Part shown: positions 1 to 8,258 of the stretch, piece by piece
Layout: the number at the start of each line of letters is the position of its first letter
Numbering within the stretch: the stretch's first letter is position 1
Origin: Mongoliitalea lutea
GTDB taxonomy: Bacteria > Bacteroidota > Bacteroidia > Cytophagales > Cyclobacteriaceae
DNA length: 64,000 nucleotides
Direction of reading: 5' to 3'
NCBI RefSeq assembly: GCF_014652135.1
Contig: NZ_BMYF01000004.1
Span: 174,797 to 238,796, forward strand
Position numbers and translations under genes: made by a program
Notes under the pieces: generated by a model
The model's input: only the letters and a program-made list of their open reading frames with translations
Database searches by the model: none
What the model was told of the DNA's origin: nothing

Positions 1-155
1 GAATCCTGAAAAACAGCACTGCCTTTATTAGAAATCTCTCCCTCCACCGTAAACAGCAGCAAAAAATCCCTTTGCGCCAGCAATTGCATGGACAGCAGAA
101 AGAAAAGCACACTCAAACGGAAACTATTTTTTTTAAACACAATCTTGAATTTCAA
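1..155 (-). CDS. Partial secreted protein (N-terminus only)
   Basis: The reverse strand is open from the window edge back to a TTG at 155 (or a GTG at 140). It encodes a basic N-terminus, a hydrophobic stretch (LSVLFFLLSMQLLAQ) and a likely signal-peptidase site after LAQ, then RDFLLLFTVEGEISNKGSAV up to the edge. This is a typical Bacteroidota exported-protein start. It is divergent from hemW with only about 32 bases between the two starts. Too little of the mature protein is present to name a family. The start codon is uncertain and the rest lies outside the window. Confidence 0.55.
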   Translation of the reverse strand, partial: MKFKIVFKKNSFRLSVLFFLLSMQLLAQRDFLLLFTVEGEISNKGSAVFQD

Positions 156-156
156 G

Positions 157-164
157 TACCTTTG
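157..164 (+). promoter_or_regulatory. -7 promoter box TACCTTTG for hemW
   Basis: TACCTTTG fits the Bacteroidota sigma-A -7 consensus TAnnTTTG and lies 23 bases before the hemW TTG start. No convincing -33 TTTG was found at the usual distance. Confidence 0.5.
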
Positions 165-187
165 AAGGGGATTTAAAATTAAGCAAT

Positions 188-1321
188 TTGTCTGGCATAT
201 ATATTCATATTCCTTTTTGTAAGCAAGCATGTCATTATTGTGACTTTCATTTCAGTACCAATCATCGTACAATGGAGGCCATGACGGAGGCCTTGATTGC
301 TGAGATTGTACACAGAAAAGATGCTTTGCAAAAGGATCCATTGATACGCACCATCTATTTTGGAGGGGGAACACCTTCTTTATTATCCACCAAGGCAATT
401 GAGCGAATCCTCAATACCATTCATCAGCACTATCCAGTTTCTTTGGAAGAATGTACCTTGGAAGCCAATCCTGATGATATTACCCTAGACAAATTGCAGG
501 AATTCAAAAGTCTGGGAATTGATCGCTTGAGCATTGGAATCCAAAGTTTTCAGGAGCATGTATTGAAATTCTATAACCGGGCTCACAGTGCTCAGGAATC
601 TTTGCTCGCTGTAAAAAAAAGCCAGGATGCAGGCTTTGAAAAACTATCGATTGATTTAATGTACGGTTTTCCCCATAGCGATCATAACATTTGGCATCAG
701 GACTTGGCTAGCGCTTTGGAAATAAATCCCGGCCATATCAGCAGTTATTGCCTAACCATCGAGCCAAAAACTGCATTGGCCAAATGGACCCAAACCGGAA
801 AATTTGAAGAAGCGGAGGAAGGCTTTGTACAAGAACAGATGCAACACCTAATAGAAGCCACTGAAAAAGCAGGCTATGAACAATATGAGATCTCCAACTT
901 TGCGATTCCGGGAAAAGAAGCAATTCATAACAGTAACTATTGGAGAGGGCATAGCTATCTTGGCATAGGGCCAAGTGCTCATTCTTTTGATGGAAATAAG
1001 CGTTGGTCAACAGTTTCAAATAATAATAAGTATATCCGCTCTATTCAAGCCGGGGATTTTTCTGTCCAAGAAGAAAACTTGGAACCCGTAGATATTCTTA
1101 ATGAGTATGTATTGACTTCGTTGCGTACCAGCTGGGGTACTGACTTGCAAAAAATCCAATCTGAATTTGGCATCCATCTAGTGGAAGAAAAAAAATCCTT
1201 AATCGCTCAGCTTCAAGGAGAGGGAATGATTTTTGTGGACTCAGAACATTTGCGCTTAAGCAAAAAAGGAAAATTTCTTGCTGACAGCATCGCGAGTGCA
1301 CTATTTATAGACTACCTTTGA
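188..1321 (+). CDS. hemW: Radical SAM heme chaperone HemW (HemN-like)
   Basis: 377-residue radical SAM protein. The N-terminus carries the 4Fe-4S motif CxxxCxxC (Cys11, 15, 18, in PFCKQACHYCDF), followed by the SAM-binding glycine stretch YFGGGTPSLL and by EANPDD and DRLSIGIQSF, all typical of the HemN/HemW family. The fourth cysteine of true oxygen-independent coproporphyrinogen oxidase (CxxxCxxCxC) is replaced by Phe, which favours the heme-chaperone HemW over a decarboxylating HemN. Length is normal for HemW. The start is TTG, supported by the family-typical GIYIHIPFC beginning and a promoter box just upstream. The DUF721 gene follows after 3 bases, so the two are probably cotranscribed. 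Confidence 0.9.
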   Translation: MSGIYIHIPFCKQACHYCDFHFSTNHRTMEAMTEALIAEIVHRKDALQKDPLIRTIYFGGGTPSLLSTKAIERILNTIHQHYPVSLEECTLEANPDDITLDKLQEFKSLGIDRLSIGIQSFQEHVLKFYNRAHSAQESLLAVKKSQDAGFEKLSIDLMYGFPHSDHNIWHQDLASALEINPGHISSYCLTIEPKTALAKWTQTGKFEEAEEGFVQEQMQHLIEATEKAGYEQYEISNFAIPGKEAIHNSNYWRGHSYLGIGPSAHSFDGNKRWSTVSNNNKYIRSIQAGDFSVQEENLEPVDILNEYVLTSLRTSWGTDLQKIQSEFGIHLVEEKKSLIAQLQGEGMIFVDSEHLRLSKKGKFLADSIASALFIDYL

Positions 1322-1324
1322 GCT

Positions 1325-1645
1325 ATGAGTTCAGATAAATACAGAGACTTTTCAACCAGAAAAAAGGAAGCAATGCCTCTGAGCACTGCATTCGAAGATT
1401 TACTGCGCGCATATAAAATCAAAGATCGATTTGATGAGCGTGCATTGATTCAAGCCTGGCCGGAAATCATGGGGAAAACTGTAGCCAGCCGGACCACTTC
1501 CGTATTTATCAAAGACAAAAAGCTTTTTGCAACTATAAGCTCTGGACCGGTCAAACAAGAACTTCGAATGAATCAAAGCAAGCTGATCCAACTTATTCAA
1601 GAACGATTCGGCACAGAGCTTATTAAGGAAGTGGTAATTCTTTAA
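1325..1645 (+). CDS. DUF721 (DciA-like) protein
   Basis: 106 residues. The pattern AFEDLLRAYKIKDRFDERALIQAWPEIMGKTVASRTT, read as short motifs (helical start, AWPEIMG, VASRT) and a C-terminal VKQELRMNQSKLIQLI segment, matches DUF721. Some DUF721 proteins (DciA) load the replicative helicase DnaB; whether this short Bacteroidota form does so is inference. It starts 3 bases after hemW and ends 7 bases before the convergent DUF4197 gene, with no clear terminator between them. Confidence 0.8.
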   Translation: MSSDKYRDFSTRKKEAMPLSTAFEDLLRAYKIKDRFDERALIQAWPEIMGKTVASRTTSVFIKDKKLFATISSGPVKQELRMNQSKLIQLIQERFGTELIKEVVIL

Positions 1646-1652
1646 TAGTAGA

Positions 1653-2372
1653 TCAATCTTGTGACCCAAATACCCTTCGCATCAAGGCGGTGGTTCGCTG
1701 CATAGGATCCTGACGGATTTTAGCCTCCTCCTGAGCTACCAGAGTAAATAGCCCATTGAGTGCTTGCTGGGTTACATAAGCATTCAAATCCGGATCAATT
1801 CTACGATTCACCAAAGGGATAGCATTATACGTATTGGCGATATCCGTATAAAAACGGGTAGCCCCTACTTCATTCAGAGATTTTTGGATTTCAGGCTGGA
1901 ATAACTCAACCAATTGAGCTTCAGTAGTTCTTCTTAAAAACTGTGTAGCTGCATCTTGCTGTCCACTCAACAAAGCAAAAGCATCTTGAATGGTCAGCTG
2001 ACGAATTGCACTTGTAAATATCGGGATTGCCTGTCTTGCTGCATTTTCAGCACCACGGTTGATGGACAACAAAGCTCTATCAACTTCAGAACCTAAACCA
2101 ATTTGTCTGAGCGTATTTTCCACCCTTCGTGCGTCTTCCGGTAACATAATCCGGATCAGCTCATTGCCCCAAAAGCCATCCTGACGGGAAGCCATCGTAG
2201 CACCATTGGTAATTCCCTGCACCAAGGCCTCTTTCAATCCGCCTGATACTTCCTGTTGGGTCAATGGTCCGCCGCCGCCCATGCCTTGTAAAATTTTATT
2301 CAGATCACTGGCATTGCATCCTACAAGGAACAAGCATAGCACTGAAATTTTCAATATGGTTAACTTTTTCAT
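1653..2372 (-). CDS. DUF4197 lipoprotein
   Basis: 239 residues with a lipoprotein signal peptide: MKKLTILKISVLCLFLVGC, lipobox LVGC with Cys19. The mature part (ALVQGITNGATMASRQDGFW, LPEDARRVENTLRQIG, then an all-helical tail ending in ALMRRVFGS) fits DUF4197, a family of unknown function in Bacteroidota and Proteobacteria. It is probably anchored in the outer membrane facing the periplasm. It is divergent from the SpoIIE phosphatase gene. A TAAATTTG box (2377-2384, minus) sits 4 bases before the ATG, implying a very short leader. Confidence 0.8.
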   Translation of the reverse strand: MKKLTILKISVLCLFLVGCNASDLNKILQGMGGGGPLTQQEVSGGLKEALVQGITNGATMASRQDGFWGNELIRIMLPEDARRVENTLRQIGLGSEVDRALLSINRGAENAARQAIPIFTSAIRQLTIQDAFALLSGQQDAATQFLRRTTEAQLVELFQPEIQKSLNEVGATRFYTDIANTYNAIPLVNRRIDPDLNAYVTQQALNGLFTLVAQEEAKIRQDPMQRTTALMRRVFGSQD

Positions 2373-2466
2373 GCTACAAATTTATTCATCATTTTTGTAC
2401 CATTGCAATCAACGAAACCATTCAATTAAAGTTTAATCAGTATTATTGTAGCGACATAATGTAAAA

Positions 2467-4527
2467 ATGATAAAACTGCCTAAAATACATACGGGAAAAC
2501 TAAGCTTGATTAGTGCTGTGTTGATATGGTTGGCACTTTTATTTGTGGATATCACCAGAATTTTTGGAGAGCTCAACCAACTAGGTAGCGGTATTAGTCC
2601 AGAATATTCCTATGCGTTGGAGATTTTGTTCTTCATCACGGTTTATATTTTTTATGATTACACCATCAACTCCAATAAGAATACAGAATTTTTGGAGTTG
2701 ATCTGGAGAGGTGCTTCTACAGGGCTCCTGGCTTTAACCGTTTCCTTGATCATCCGGGGGCTCTATTTCCTTTTGGGAGATGGGAAGTTAGCAATGGACC
2801 CACTGCTTAGAAACTTTTTCTACCATGTGAATTTTGCACTGATCACCATATTTTTAATATCCACCTTGATTCTTTGGAGAAGATTGATTCTCTACCAAAA
2901 AACCAAAAGAATTGTACAGCAGTGGCAGGCATTTGAGGTTATCTTGCTCATGAGCATGTTTTTTGTATTTTTAAACAACAACTCTCTGGACTATAGCTTT
3001 TTGTTCGGAATGGTTTTCATGTTTATTTTTTCAATATCACTATCGGTTAACCTTAAATGGATTCCTTATTTGACATTCAAAGAAAAGTGGAAGTCCATTC
3101 TTTTCTTCTTGATTATATTGATTTGTACGATTTACCTGTTTACGCAGCTTCTCTCCTACAGTGATACTGAATTGGTCTTTGTTAACCTGACCGACAATCT
3201 TTTTTTAATTGCGCTGTTTGGATTCATTTTTATTTACTCGTTATTCAGCTTACTCGTTACCTTATTTAACCTTCCCACATCTTCTGTTTTTGAGCAAAAA
3301 TTAACAGAAGCCATCAATTTTCAACGGCTGAGTCAGTCCATCAAGCCTGGACAAAGTGAAAATCAGGTGTTGGACATATTGATAGATTCCTGCATGAGTG
3401 CATCCTATGCAGATGCTGGATGGATAGAGGTAATAGATGATAACTTAGGTCTACAGATTGTCCACCGAAGAAACATCAAGGAAACAGAAAGAGCCAAAAT
3501 ACAAACCCATGTAGAAAGCACAAGCCCATTTAATGCTTTCAAATGGGATAACCCCAAAAATGAATTCGAATTATATCAGGGGAGAATATCTCAGGGAGGA
3601 TTTTTATCGGCTTTGATGCTTCCTTTGGTAACCAACAATCAAACCTTCGGAAGAATTTTTTTATTGAAAGAAGTTAAGGAAGGATTTAATAAGGAAATGC
3701 TCAACATCATTAGCACATTTGTTGGACAGGCATGTATTTCCGTGGAAAATCACCGACTCTTAAACGAGGCCATTCAAAATGAGCGCTATAAAGAGGAACT
3801 GCAAATCGCCCAACGGGTACAAAGAAGTTTATTGCCTGAAAAATTACACCACGACGAATACTTCGAAATCTGTGGGTTCTCTGAAGCTGCGGATGAAGTA
3901 GGAGGAGACTATTACGAAACCCAACAGTTAAAAGAGCACGAGTTTGCTGTCATTATCGGTGATGTATCAGGAAAAGGTACCTCTGCTGCATTTAATATGT
4001 CCCAAATGAAAGGAGTTTTCCAAAGTTTGGTTCAGCTACATCCAAGTCCCCGGGATTTTATGATTAAAGCCAACAAGGCCTTGAGCTTTTGTTTGGAGCG
4101 GCAATTGTTTATCACGACAACCTATCTCATCATCAATACGTTGAAGAAAACCATCAAATTTAGTCGGGCAGGTCATTGTCCTACCTTGTATTATGATGCT
4201 AAACTGAAGCGGTGGGATTATTTGAGCATTGATGGAATGGGATTAGGAATCATCCGCACGGACTTGTATGAAGATTTTGTCCATGAAAAAACCATTAATT
4301 TCAATCCGCAAGATCTAATGGTTCTTTACACCGATGGACTTGTGGAAGCAAGCAATGAACACCGGGAAGAATTTGGTTATGAACGGCTCAAAAAACTTGT
4401 AGATAAGCACCATAACAAACAGCCTGAAGAAATTCAAAAGCTGATCATTGAGGGGGTTTTTGAGTTTATTGGTAAAAATCAACGACTGGACGATGACTAT
4501 TCTTTGATGGTCATAAAATTTCTTTAA
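2467..4527 (+). CDS. Membrane PP2C-type (SpoIIE/RsbU) serine phosphatase with GAF domain
   Basis: 686 residues in three parts: about 260 residues with roughly seven hydrophobic helices; a GAF-like domain at about 280-430 (SYADAGWIEVID, FGRIFLLKEV, TFVGQACISVENHRLL); and a C-terminal SpoIIE/PP2C domain from about 450. Metal-binding acidic motifs are present: ADEVGGDYYE, IGDVSGKGTSAAF, LYTDGLVEASN, LDDDYSLMVI. The linker QIAQRVQRSLLPEKL is the usual lead-in of RsbU-type phosphatases. By family knowledge it would dephosphorylate a STAS antagonist; the candidate substrate is encoded 30 bases downstream. Membrane and GAF parts suggest an envelope or small-ligand input. Confidence 0.88.
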   Translation: MIKLPKIHTGKLSLISAVLIWLALLFVDITRIFGELNQLGSGISPEYSYALEILFFITVYIFYDYTINSNKNTEFLELIWRGASTGLLALTVSLIIRGLYFLLGDGKLAMDPLLRNFFYHVNFALITIFLISTLILWRRLILYQKTKRIVQQWQAFEVILLMSMFFVFLNNNSLDYSFLFGMVFMFIFSISLSVNLKWIPYLTFKEKWKSILFFLIILICTIYLFTQLLSYSDTELVFVNLTDNLFLIALFGFIFIYSLFSLLVTLFNLPTSSVFEQKLTEAINFQRLSQSIKPGQSENQVLDILIDSCMSASYADAGWIEVIDDNLGLQIVHRRNIKETERAKIQTHVESTSPFNAFKWDNPKNEFELYQGRISQGGFLSALMLPLVTNNQTFGRIFLLKEVKEGFNKEMLNIISTFVGQACISVENHRLLNEAIQNERYKEELQIAQRVQRSLLPEKLHHDEYFEICGFSEAADEVGGDYYETQQLKEHEFAVIIGDVSGKGTSAAFNMSQMKGVFQSLVQLHPSPRDFMIKANKALSFCLERQLFITTTYLIINTLKKTIKFSRAGHCPTLYYDAKLKRWDYLSIDGMGLGIIRTDLYEDFVHEKTINFNPQDLMVLYTDGLVEASNEHREEFGYERLKKLVDKHHNKQPEEIQKLIIEGVFEFIGKNQRLDDDYSLMVIKFL

Positions 4528-4557
4528 CTTAAATCAAATAATCACGTTAAATAGAGC

Positions 4558-4896
4558 ATGTTAAAAATTGATATTCAGATAGAGCAACAAATGCACCTAT
4601 TAATCCTCAAGGGAGAGATAGATGCCAGTAACTCGGTGGACTTGGATTCTGCAATCCAGTCTATCTTTGCGCAGGATTGCTCCGTTATATTGGTGGATGG
4701 CAGAGAGTTGGATTACATTTCTTCTGCAGGGCTTGGCGTTTTTATGTCTTATCTTGACGATTTTCAAGAAAAAGGTATACAAATTTTCATTTTTGGCTTA
4801 GCTCCAAAAGTTTTACAGGTATTTGAAATATTAGGCTTAGATAAACTGATCAGCATCCGCCCTAACAAAGAGGATGCGATGGCACTTGTGGGATGA
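4558..4896 (+). CDS. STAS-domain anti-sigma factor antagonist (SpoIIAA/RsbV-like)
   Basis: 112 residues, a single STAS domain. The motif ELDYISSAGLGVFMSY contains the phospho-acceptor region; alignment by eye with RsbV (YMDSTGLG) puts the acceptor at Ser56. The LKGEIDASNS strand-turn is also typical. It lies between the SpoIIE phosphatase and the RsbW-like kinase and overlaps the kinase gene by 4 bases (ATGA), so the three genes form one partner-switching unit. The kinase would phosphorylate this protein and the phosphatase would reverse it. No sigma factor is encoded nearby. Confidence 0.88.
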   Translation: MLKIDIQIEQQMHLLILKGEIDASNSVDLDSAIQSIFAQDCSVILVDGRELDYISSAGLGVFMSYLDDFQEKGIQIFIFGLAPKVLQVFEILGLDKLISIRPNKEDAMALVG

Positions 4897-5309
4897 GTCA
4901 GAGTTTGAAGTTATATTGTGATACCGGTCAGTTGACCCTTCTGAGGCAGTTTTTAGAAGACTTCCTGATGACTACAAGCATGGATGAGCTTGAGAGGCAT
5001 CAGGTATTGCTTTCTGTGGAAGAAGTGACAGCAAACTTGATTATCCATTCGCATGCCTGTAATTCCAGTGAATTTATACAGGTCAATGCCAATTTGGAAG
5101 ATGACCTGCTCAAAATTGAAATCCATGACCAAGGTGCCGGTTTCAACATTTTGGATTACGAAGAGCCAGAAATAGATCAACTCATTACCACCAAGCGTAA
5201 AGGTGGATTGGGCATCATGTTGGTAAGAAAATTCATGGATAAAATCGAATTTGAAACCAATGGCAGAAAAAACACCTGCCGACTCTTTAAGCTTGTGAAT
5301 TCCAAATAA
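4893..5309 (+). CDS. RsbW-like serine kinase (anti-sigma-factor type HATPase)
   Basis: 138 residues, a stand-alone GHKL ATPase. The N box is LLSVEEVTANLIIHSH (catalytic Glu and Mg-binding Asn), the G1 box is IHDQGAGF, and the G2 region is KRKGGLGIMLVRKFMD. There is no histidine phosphotransfer domain, so it belongs to the RsbW/SpoIIAB class that phosphorylates STAS antagonists. The start overlaps the STAS stop codon (ATGA), suggesting translational coupling. The final target (sigma factor, c-di-GMP enzyme or other effector) is not apparent from the neighbourhood. Confidence 0.87.
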   Translation: MSQSLKLYCDTGQLTLLRQFLEDFLMTTSMDELERHQVLLSVEEVTANLIIHSHACNSSEFIQVNANLEDDLLKIEIHDQGAGFNILDYEEPEIDQLITTKRKGGLGIMLVRKFMDKIEFETNGRKNTCRLFKLVNSK

Positions 5310-5401
5310 TTGTTAATTCCTAGCGTAAATACGCTTCTACTCCCCTAAGTATTGATATAAATTCGTAACATTGCATTCTATTCGCTGCATTGAATTCAAT
5401 T

Positions 5402-7411
5402 ATGAATAAACGGAATTTATTAATCGGAATACTTATTCTATTTTTTGGCTGTAGCCCTAAAACTGGTTTAATCCAGACGGAAAACACAACGGTGGAAAAT
5501 ATTCCCCTACTTGTCATAGAAGGGGAGGAAACTAACTCCGAGGAGTTTTTGTACCTCTTTTCCAAAAACAAACAATTTGATAACAAAGAAGAACTCCTGA
5601 CACAAGAAGAGTTTGACCAAAACCTGGAGTTGTTCATCAATTACAAGTTGAAAGTCAAAGAAGCAGAGCGTCAAGGATTGGATAAAAACGAGGAGTTTGA
5701 TCGGGAGTTTGAGATGTTCAAACAAGATCTAATCAAACCTTACCTGATCAAAAACTCTTTGCAAGAAGGAGAATTGCTTAAGGCATATAACCGCATGCAG
5801 GAAGTGATCAAGGCTAGCCATATTTTGCTACAATTCCCAAGTAATGCCTCAAGGGAAGATTCCATCGCTGTGTTTAAAATGGCTCAAAAGCTGAAAACTG
5901 AAGCTGATGCCGGAGCTAATTTCAATGAACTAGCTAAAGAGTATTCTGATGACCCTTCTGCACAAACCAATGATGGAAGCTTAGGCTATTTTACTGCCAT
6001 GCAAATGGTCTATCAGTTTGAAGATGCTGCATACAATTTAAAAATCAATGAAATTTCCGAGCCTGTATTGACAGACTTTGGATACCATATCATCAAGCTG
6101 GAAGACCGAAAACCAAATCCAGGGGAAATCAGAGTTTCACACATCCTCGTACGTTCTCAGATGGGTGATCCCGTATCCGAGGAAAGGGCCTTACGAAAAG
6201 TAGGCGAAATCTACAATGAATTACAAAAGCCAGAAAGTGAGTGGGAACAAATTTGTCAACAATTCTCAGAAGATGTAGGCACCAGAAATACAGGAGGAAG
6301 ACTCCCTTGGATAAGCTTGGGTTCTGTTATTCCTGAATTCGAAGCAGTGGCATTTGCCCTGCAAGAAGAAGGTGAGATTTCTCCACCGGTGAAAACGCCT
6401 TACGGTTATCATATTATTCGATTGGAAGAGCGAAAACCACTTGCTCCTTTTGAAGAAATGGAACCTATGATCAAATCCAGAATCATGAGAGATTCCCGAT
6501 CCACCTTGATCGGTTCACAAGTGGTGGCCATTCAAAAATCCAGATATGGCTTTGTCGAAAACGAGGAAGTTTTTGACCGAGTGATCGCATTTGCCAAGGA
6601 TAAAAACATGAAAGAGGCCTTGGCATCTTTGGAGGAAGAGGAACTCAATCAGCAGGAGCTATTCCGTGTGCGAGAGCAATCATATTTGGTGAAGGACTTT
6701 CTTGTGCATGTCAAAAAAAGAGAAAATCAAGTGATCACCGGAAGGCCACAAATAGCCTTTGAAAGTCAATTGAATGCCTATGTTGCAGCTACTTTGGATA
6801 AGGTGGAGGAGCAAGATTTGGAACAAAACAATGAGGAGTATCGGATGCTTCTCAAGGAATACAGAGATGGTATCTTACTCTTCTCCCTGATGAATGAGCA
6901 AGTTTGGCAAAAAGCATTAGAGGACAGTGTAGGATTGGAGCACTTCTTCCAACAAAATCAAGAGCGCTACTATTGGAATGAGCGTGTGAATGCAATTTTC
7001 GTTAACATGGCGAAAACTGAATCCATTCCGTCAGTTAGGAGATTTTTGAGCGATAAGGTATATAAAACAGACTTAACGGATCGTTTAGAGAATACCTTCT
7101 TACTTAATGATCCGTTGATATTCACCATGGAAGAAGGCTTATACGAATGGGCCAATCATCCCATTTTGAAAGATATCAATCTGGACAAACCATTCCATGA
7201 ACTGACTCAAAATGGAAAAACCCAGTTTATCATTGTAGGACCGAAGATCGCTGCTGCTCCCAAGCTGCTAAGCGAGACAAGAGGAAAGGTGATTCAGGAC
7301 TATCAGGAATACTTAGACAATATGCTGATTACCAATTTGAAGGAAAAATTTAACTTCAGCATTGATGAGAATGAAAAAAATAAGATCTACGAAAAAATCG
7401 TTCATAATTAA
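5402..7411 (+). CDS. PpiC-type peptidylprolyl isomerase lipoprotein with two rotamase domains
   Basis: About 669 residues from the ATG at 5402; a TTG 12 bases earlier is less likely. MNKRNLLIGILILFFGC is a lipoprotein signal with lipobox FFGC. Two parvulin domains follow, each opening with a SHILL/SHILV strand and closing with GYHIIKLEDRK or GYHIIRLEERK (about residues 130-240 and 245-350). A long helical C-terminal region of unknown fold follows. It is probably an envelope folding factor for outer membrane proteins. It overlaps the next gene by about 40 bases, and all three genes of this run overlap. Confidence 0.88.
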   Translation: MNKRNLLIGILILFFGCSPKTGLIQTENTTVENIPLLVIEGEETNSEEFLYLFSKNKQFDNKEELLTQEEFDQNLELFINYKLKVKEAERQGLDKNEEFDREFEMFKQDLIKPYLIKNSLQEGELLKAYNRMQEVIKASHILLQFPSNASREDSIAVFKMAQKLKTEADAGANFNELAKEYSDDPSAQTNDGSLGYFTAMQMVYQFEDAAYNLKINEISEPVLTDFGYHIIKLEDRKPNPGEIRVSHILVRSQMGDPVSEERALRKVGEIYNELQKPESEWEQICQQFSEDVGTRNTGGRLPWISLGSVIPEFEAVAFALQEEGEISPPVKTPYGYHIIRLEERKPLAPFEEMEPMIKSRIMRDSRSTLIGSQVVAIQKSRYGFVENEEVFDRVIAFAKDKNMKEALASLEEEELNQQELFRVREQSYLVKDFLVHVKKRENQVITGRPQIAFESQLNAYVAATLDKVEEQDLEQNNEEYRMLLKEYRDGILLFSLMNEQVWQKALEDSVGLEHFFQQNQERYYWNERVNAIFVNMAKTESIPSVRRFLSDKVYKTDLTDRLENTFLLNDPLIFTMEEGLYEWANHPILKDINLDKPFHELTQNGKTQFIIVGPKIAAAPKLLSETRGKVIQDYQEYLDNMLITNLKEKFNFSIDENEKNKIYEKIVHN

Positions 7412-8258
7412 TTCAAGCTTCATTCTCAGCTTACTCTTGATTTCGTCCTGTGACTTCTTCAAAGTAAAATCAACCCAAAATGAAGAAGAAGACCGGATAC
7501 TAGCGACAGTTGCCAATAACAACTTGCTACTTTCGGATATACAGTTTTTGCTCAACGCTCAACTTTCAGATGAAGACAGTGCGGCTACCGTTTCCCGCTT
7601 TGTTCAATCCTGGGTACGGCAGCAATTGATGATTGCAGAAGCCTCCAAGGCCATCAACTTCAATACGCCTGAATTCAATCAGCGGATCAAAGAATACCGG
7701 GAGTCATTGATGATTCATGAATTTGAAAAAAATTACATCAATAGTCAGATTGATGAAGCAATAAAAGATCAAGAAATTCTCGAGTACTATAAGTCTCACA
7801 AGGAGAATTTCACCTTAAAAGAAACCATCGTAAGAGGAAATTTCATCAAGTTGGAAAAGAGCAGTCCTCAAAAAAATGCATTTGAGCGGGCTATTCGCCA
7901 AAAAGAGCAGGAGCGCTTAGCCGAACTTAGCTTAAAGTTTGCAAGCAATTATTACTTGGAGGCTGATAATTGGATTCGCTTGAGTGAACTGACAGCAAAT
8001 ACGCCACTTAGAAACGAAGCCAATACAACCCAACTCTTACGAAGTGGGGCTTTTATTAAAGTAGATGGTGAAAATTATTCCTACTACTTTGATATTTTGG
8101 AATACAAATTGCAAAATCAAGTTCCACCCCTGGAGTTTGTAAGGGAAGAAATAACTAAAATCCTCCTAAACAAGCGGGTCAACATGTTGAGAGAACAACT
8201 GCATAAGGATATATTTACGCGCGCATTAGAAAATAAAGAATTCAGTATTTATGAATAA
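7371..8258 (+). CDS. SurA-N-like lipoprotein without a recognisable isomerase domain
   Basis: About 295 residues from the ATG at 7371. The N-terminus has a basic start, a hydrophobic stretch and lipobox (LLISSC). The segment ATVANNNLLLSDIQFLLNAQ resembles the SurA N-terminal chaperone region, and the helical C-terminus (PPLEFVREEITKILLNKR) also resembles SurA-type proteins. No complete parvulin signature (SHIL...GYHI) is visible. It starts inside the preceding PpiC gene and ends 8 bases inside the following one. It is probably a chaperone-only paralog; this is inferred from position and partial similarity. Confidence 0.75.
   Translation: MKKIRSTKKSFIINSSFILSLLLISSCDFFKVKSTQNEEEDRILATVANNNLLLSDIQFLLNAQLSDEDSAATVSRFVQSWVRQQLMIAEASKAINFNTPEFNQRIKEYRESLMIHEFEKNYINSQIDEAIKDQEILEYYKSHKENFTLKETIVRGNFIKLEKSSPQKNAFERAIRQKEQERLAELSLKFASNYYLEADNWIRLSELTANTPLRNEANTTQLLRSGAFIKVDGENYSYYFDILEYKLQNQVPPLEFVREEITKILLNKRVNMLREQLHKDIFTRALENKEFSIYE

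Noticed and set aside
738..1019. 93-residue minus-strand ORF in hemW
   Set aside because: Antisense to the conserved radical SAM coding region.
2206..2464. Small plus-strand ORFs at the DUF4197 / phosphatase junction
   Set aside because: Overlap the DUF4197 signal-peptide coding region and a promoter; no family features.
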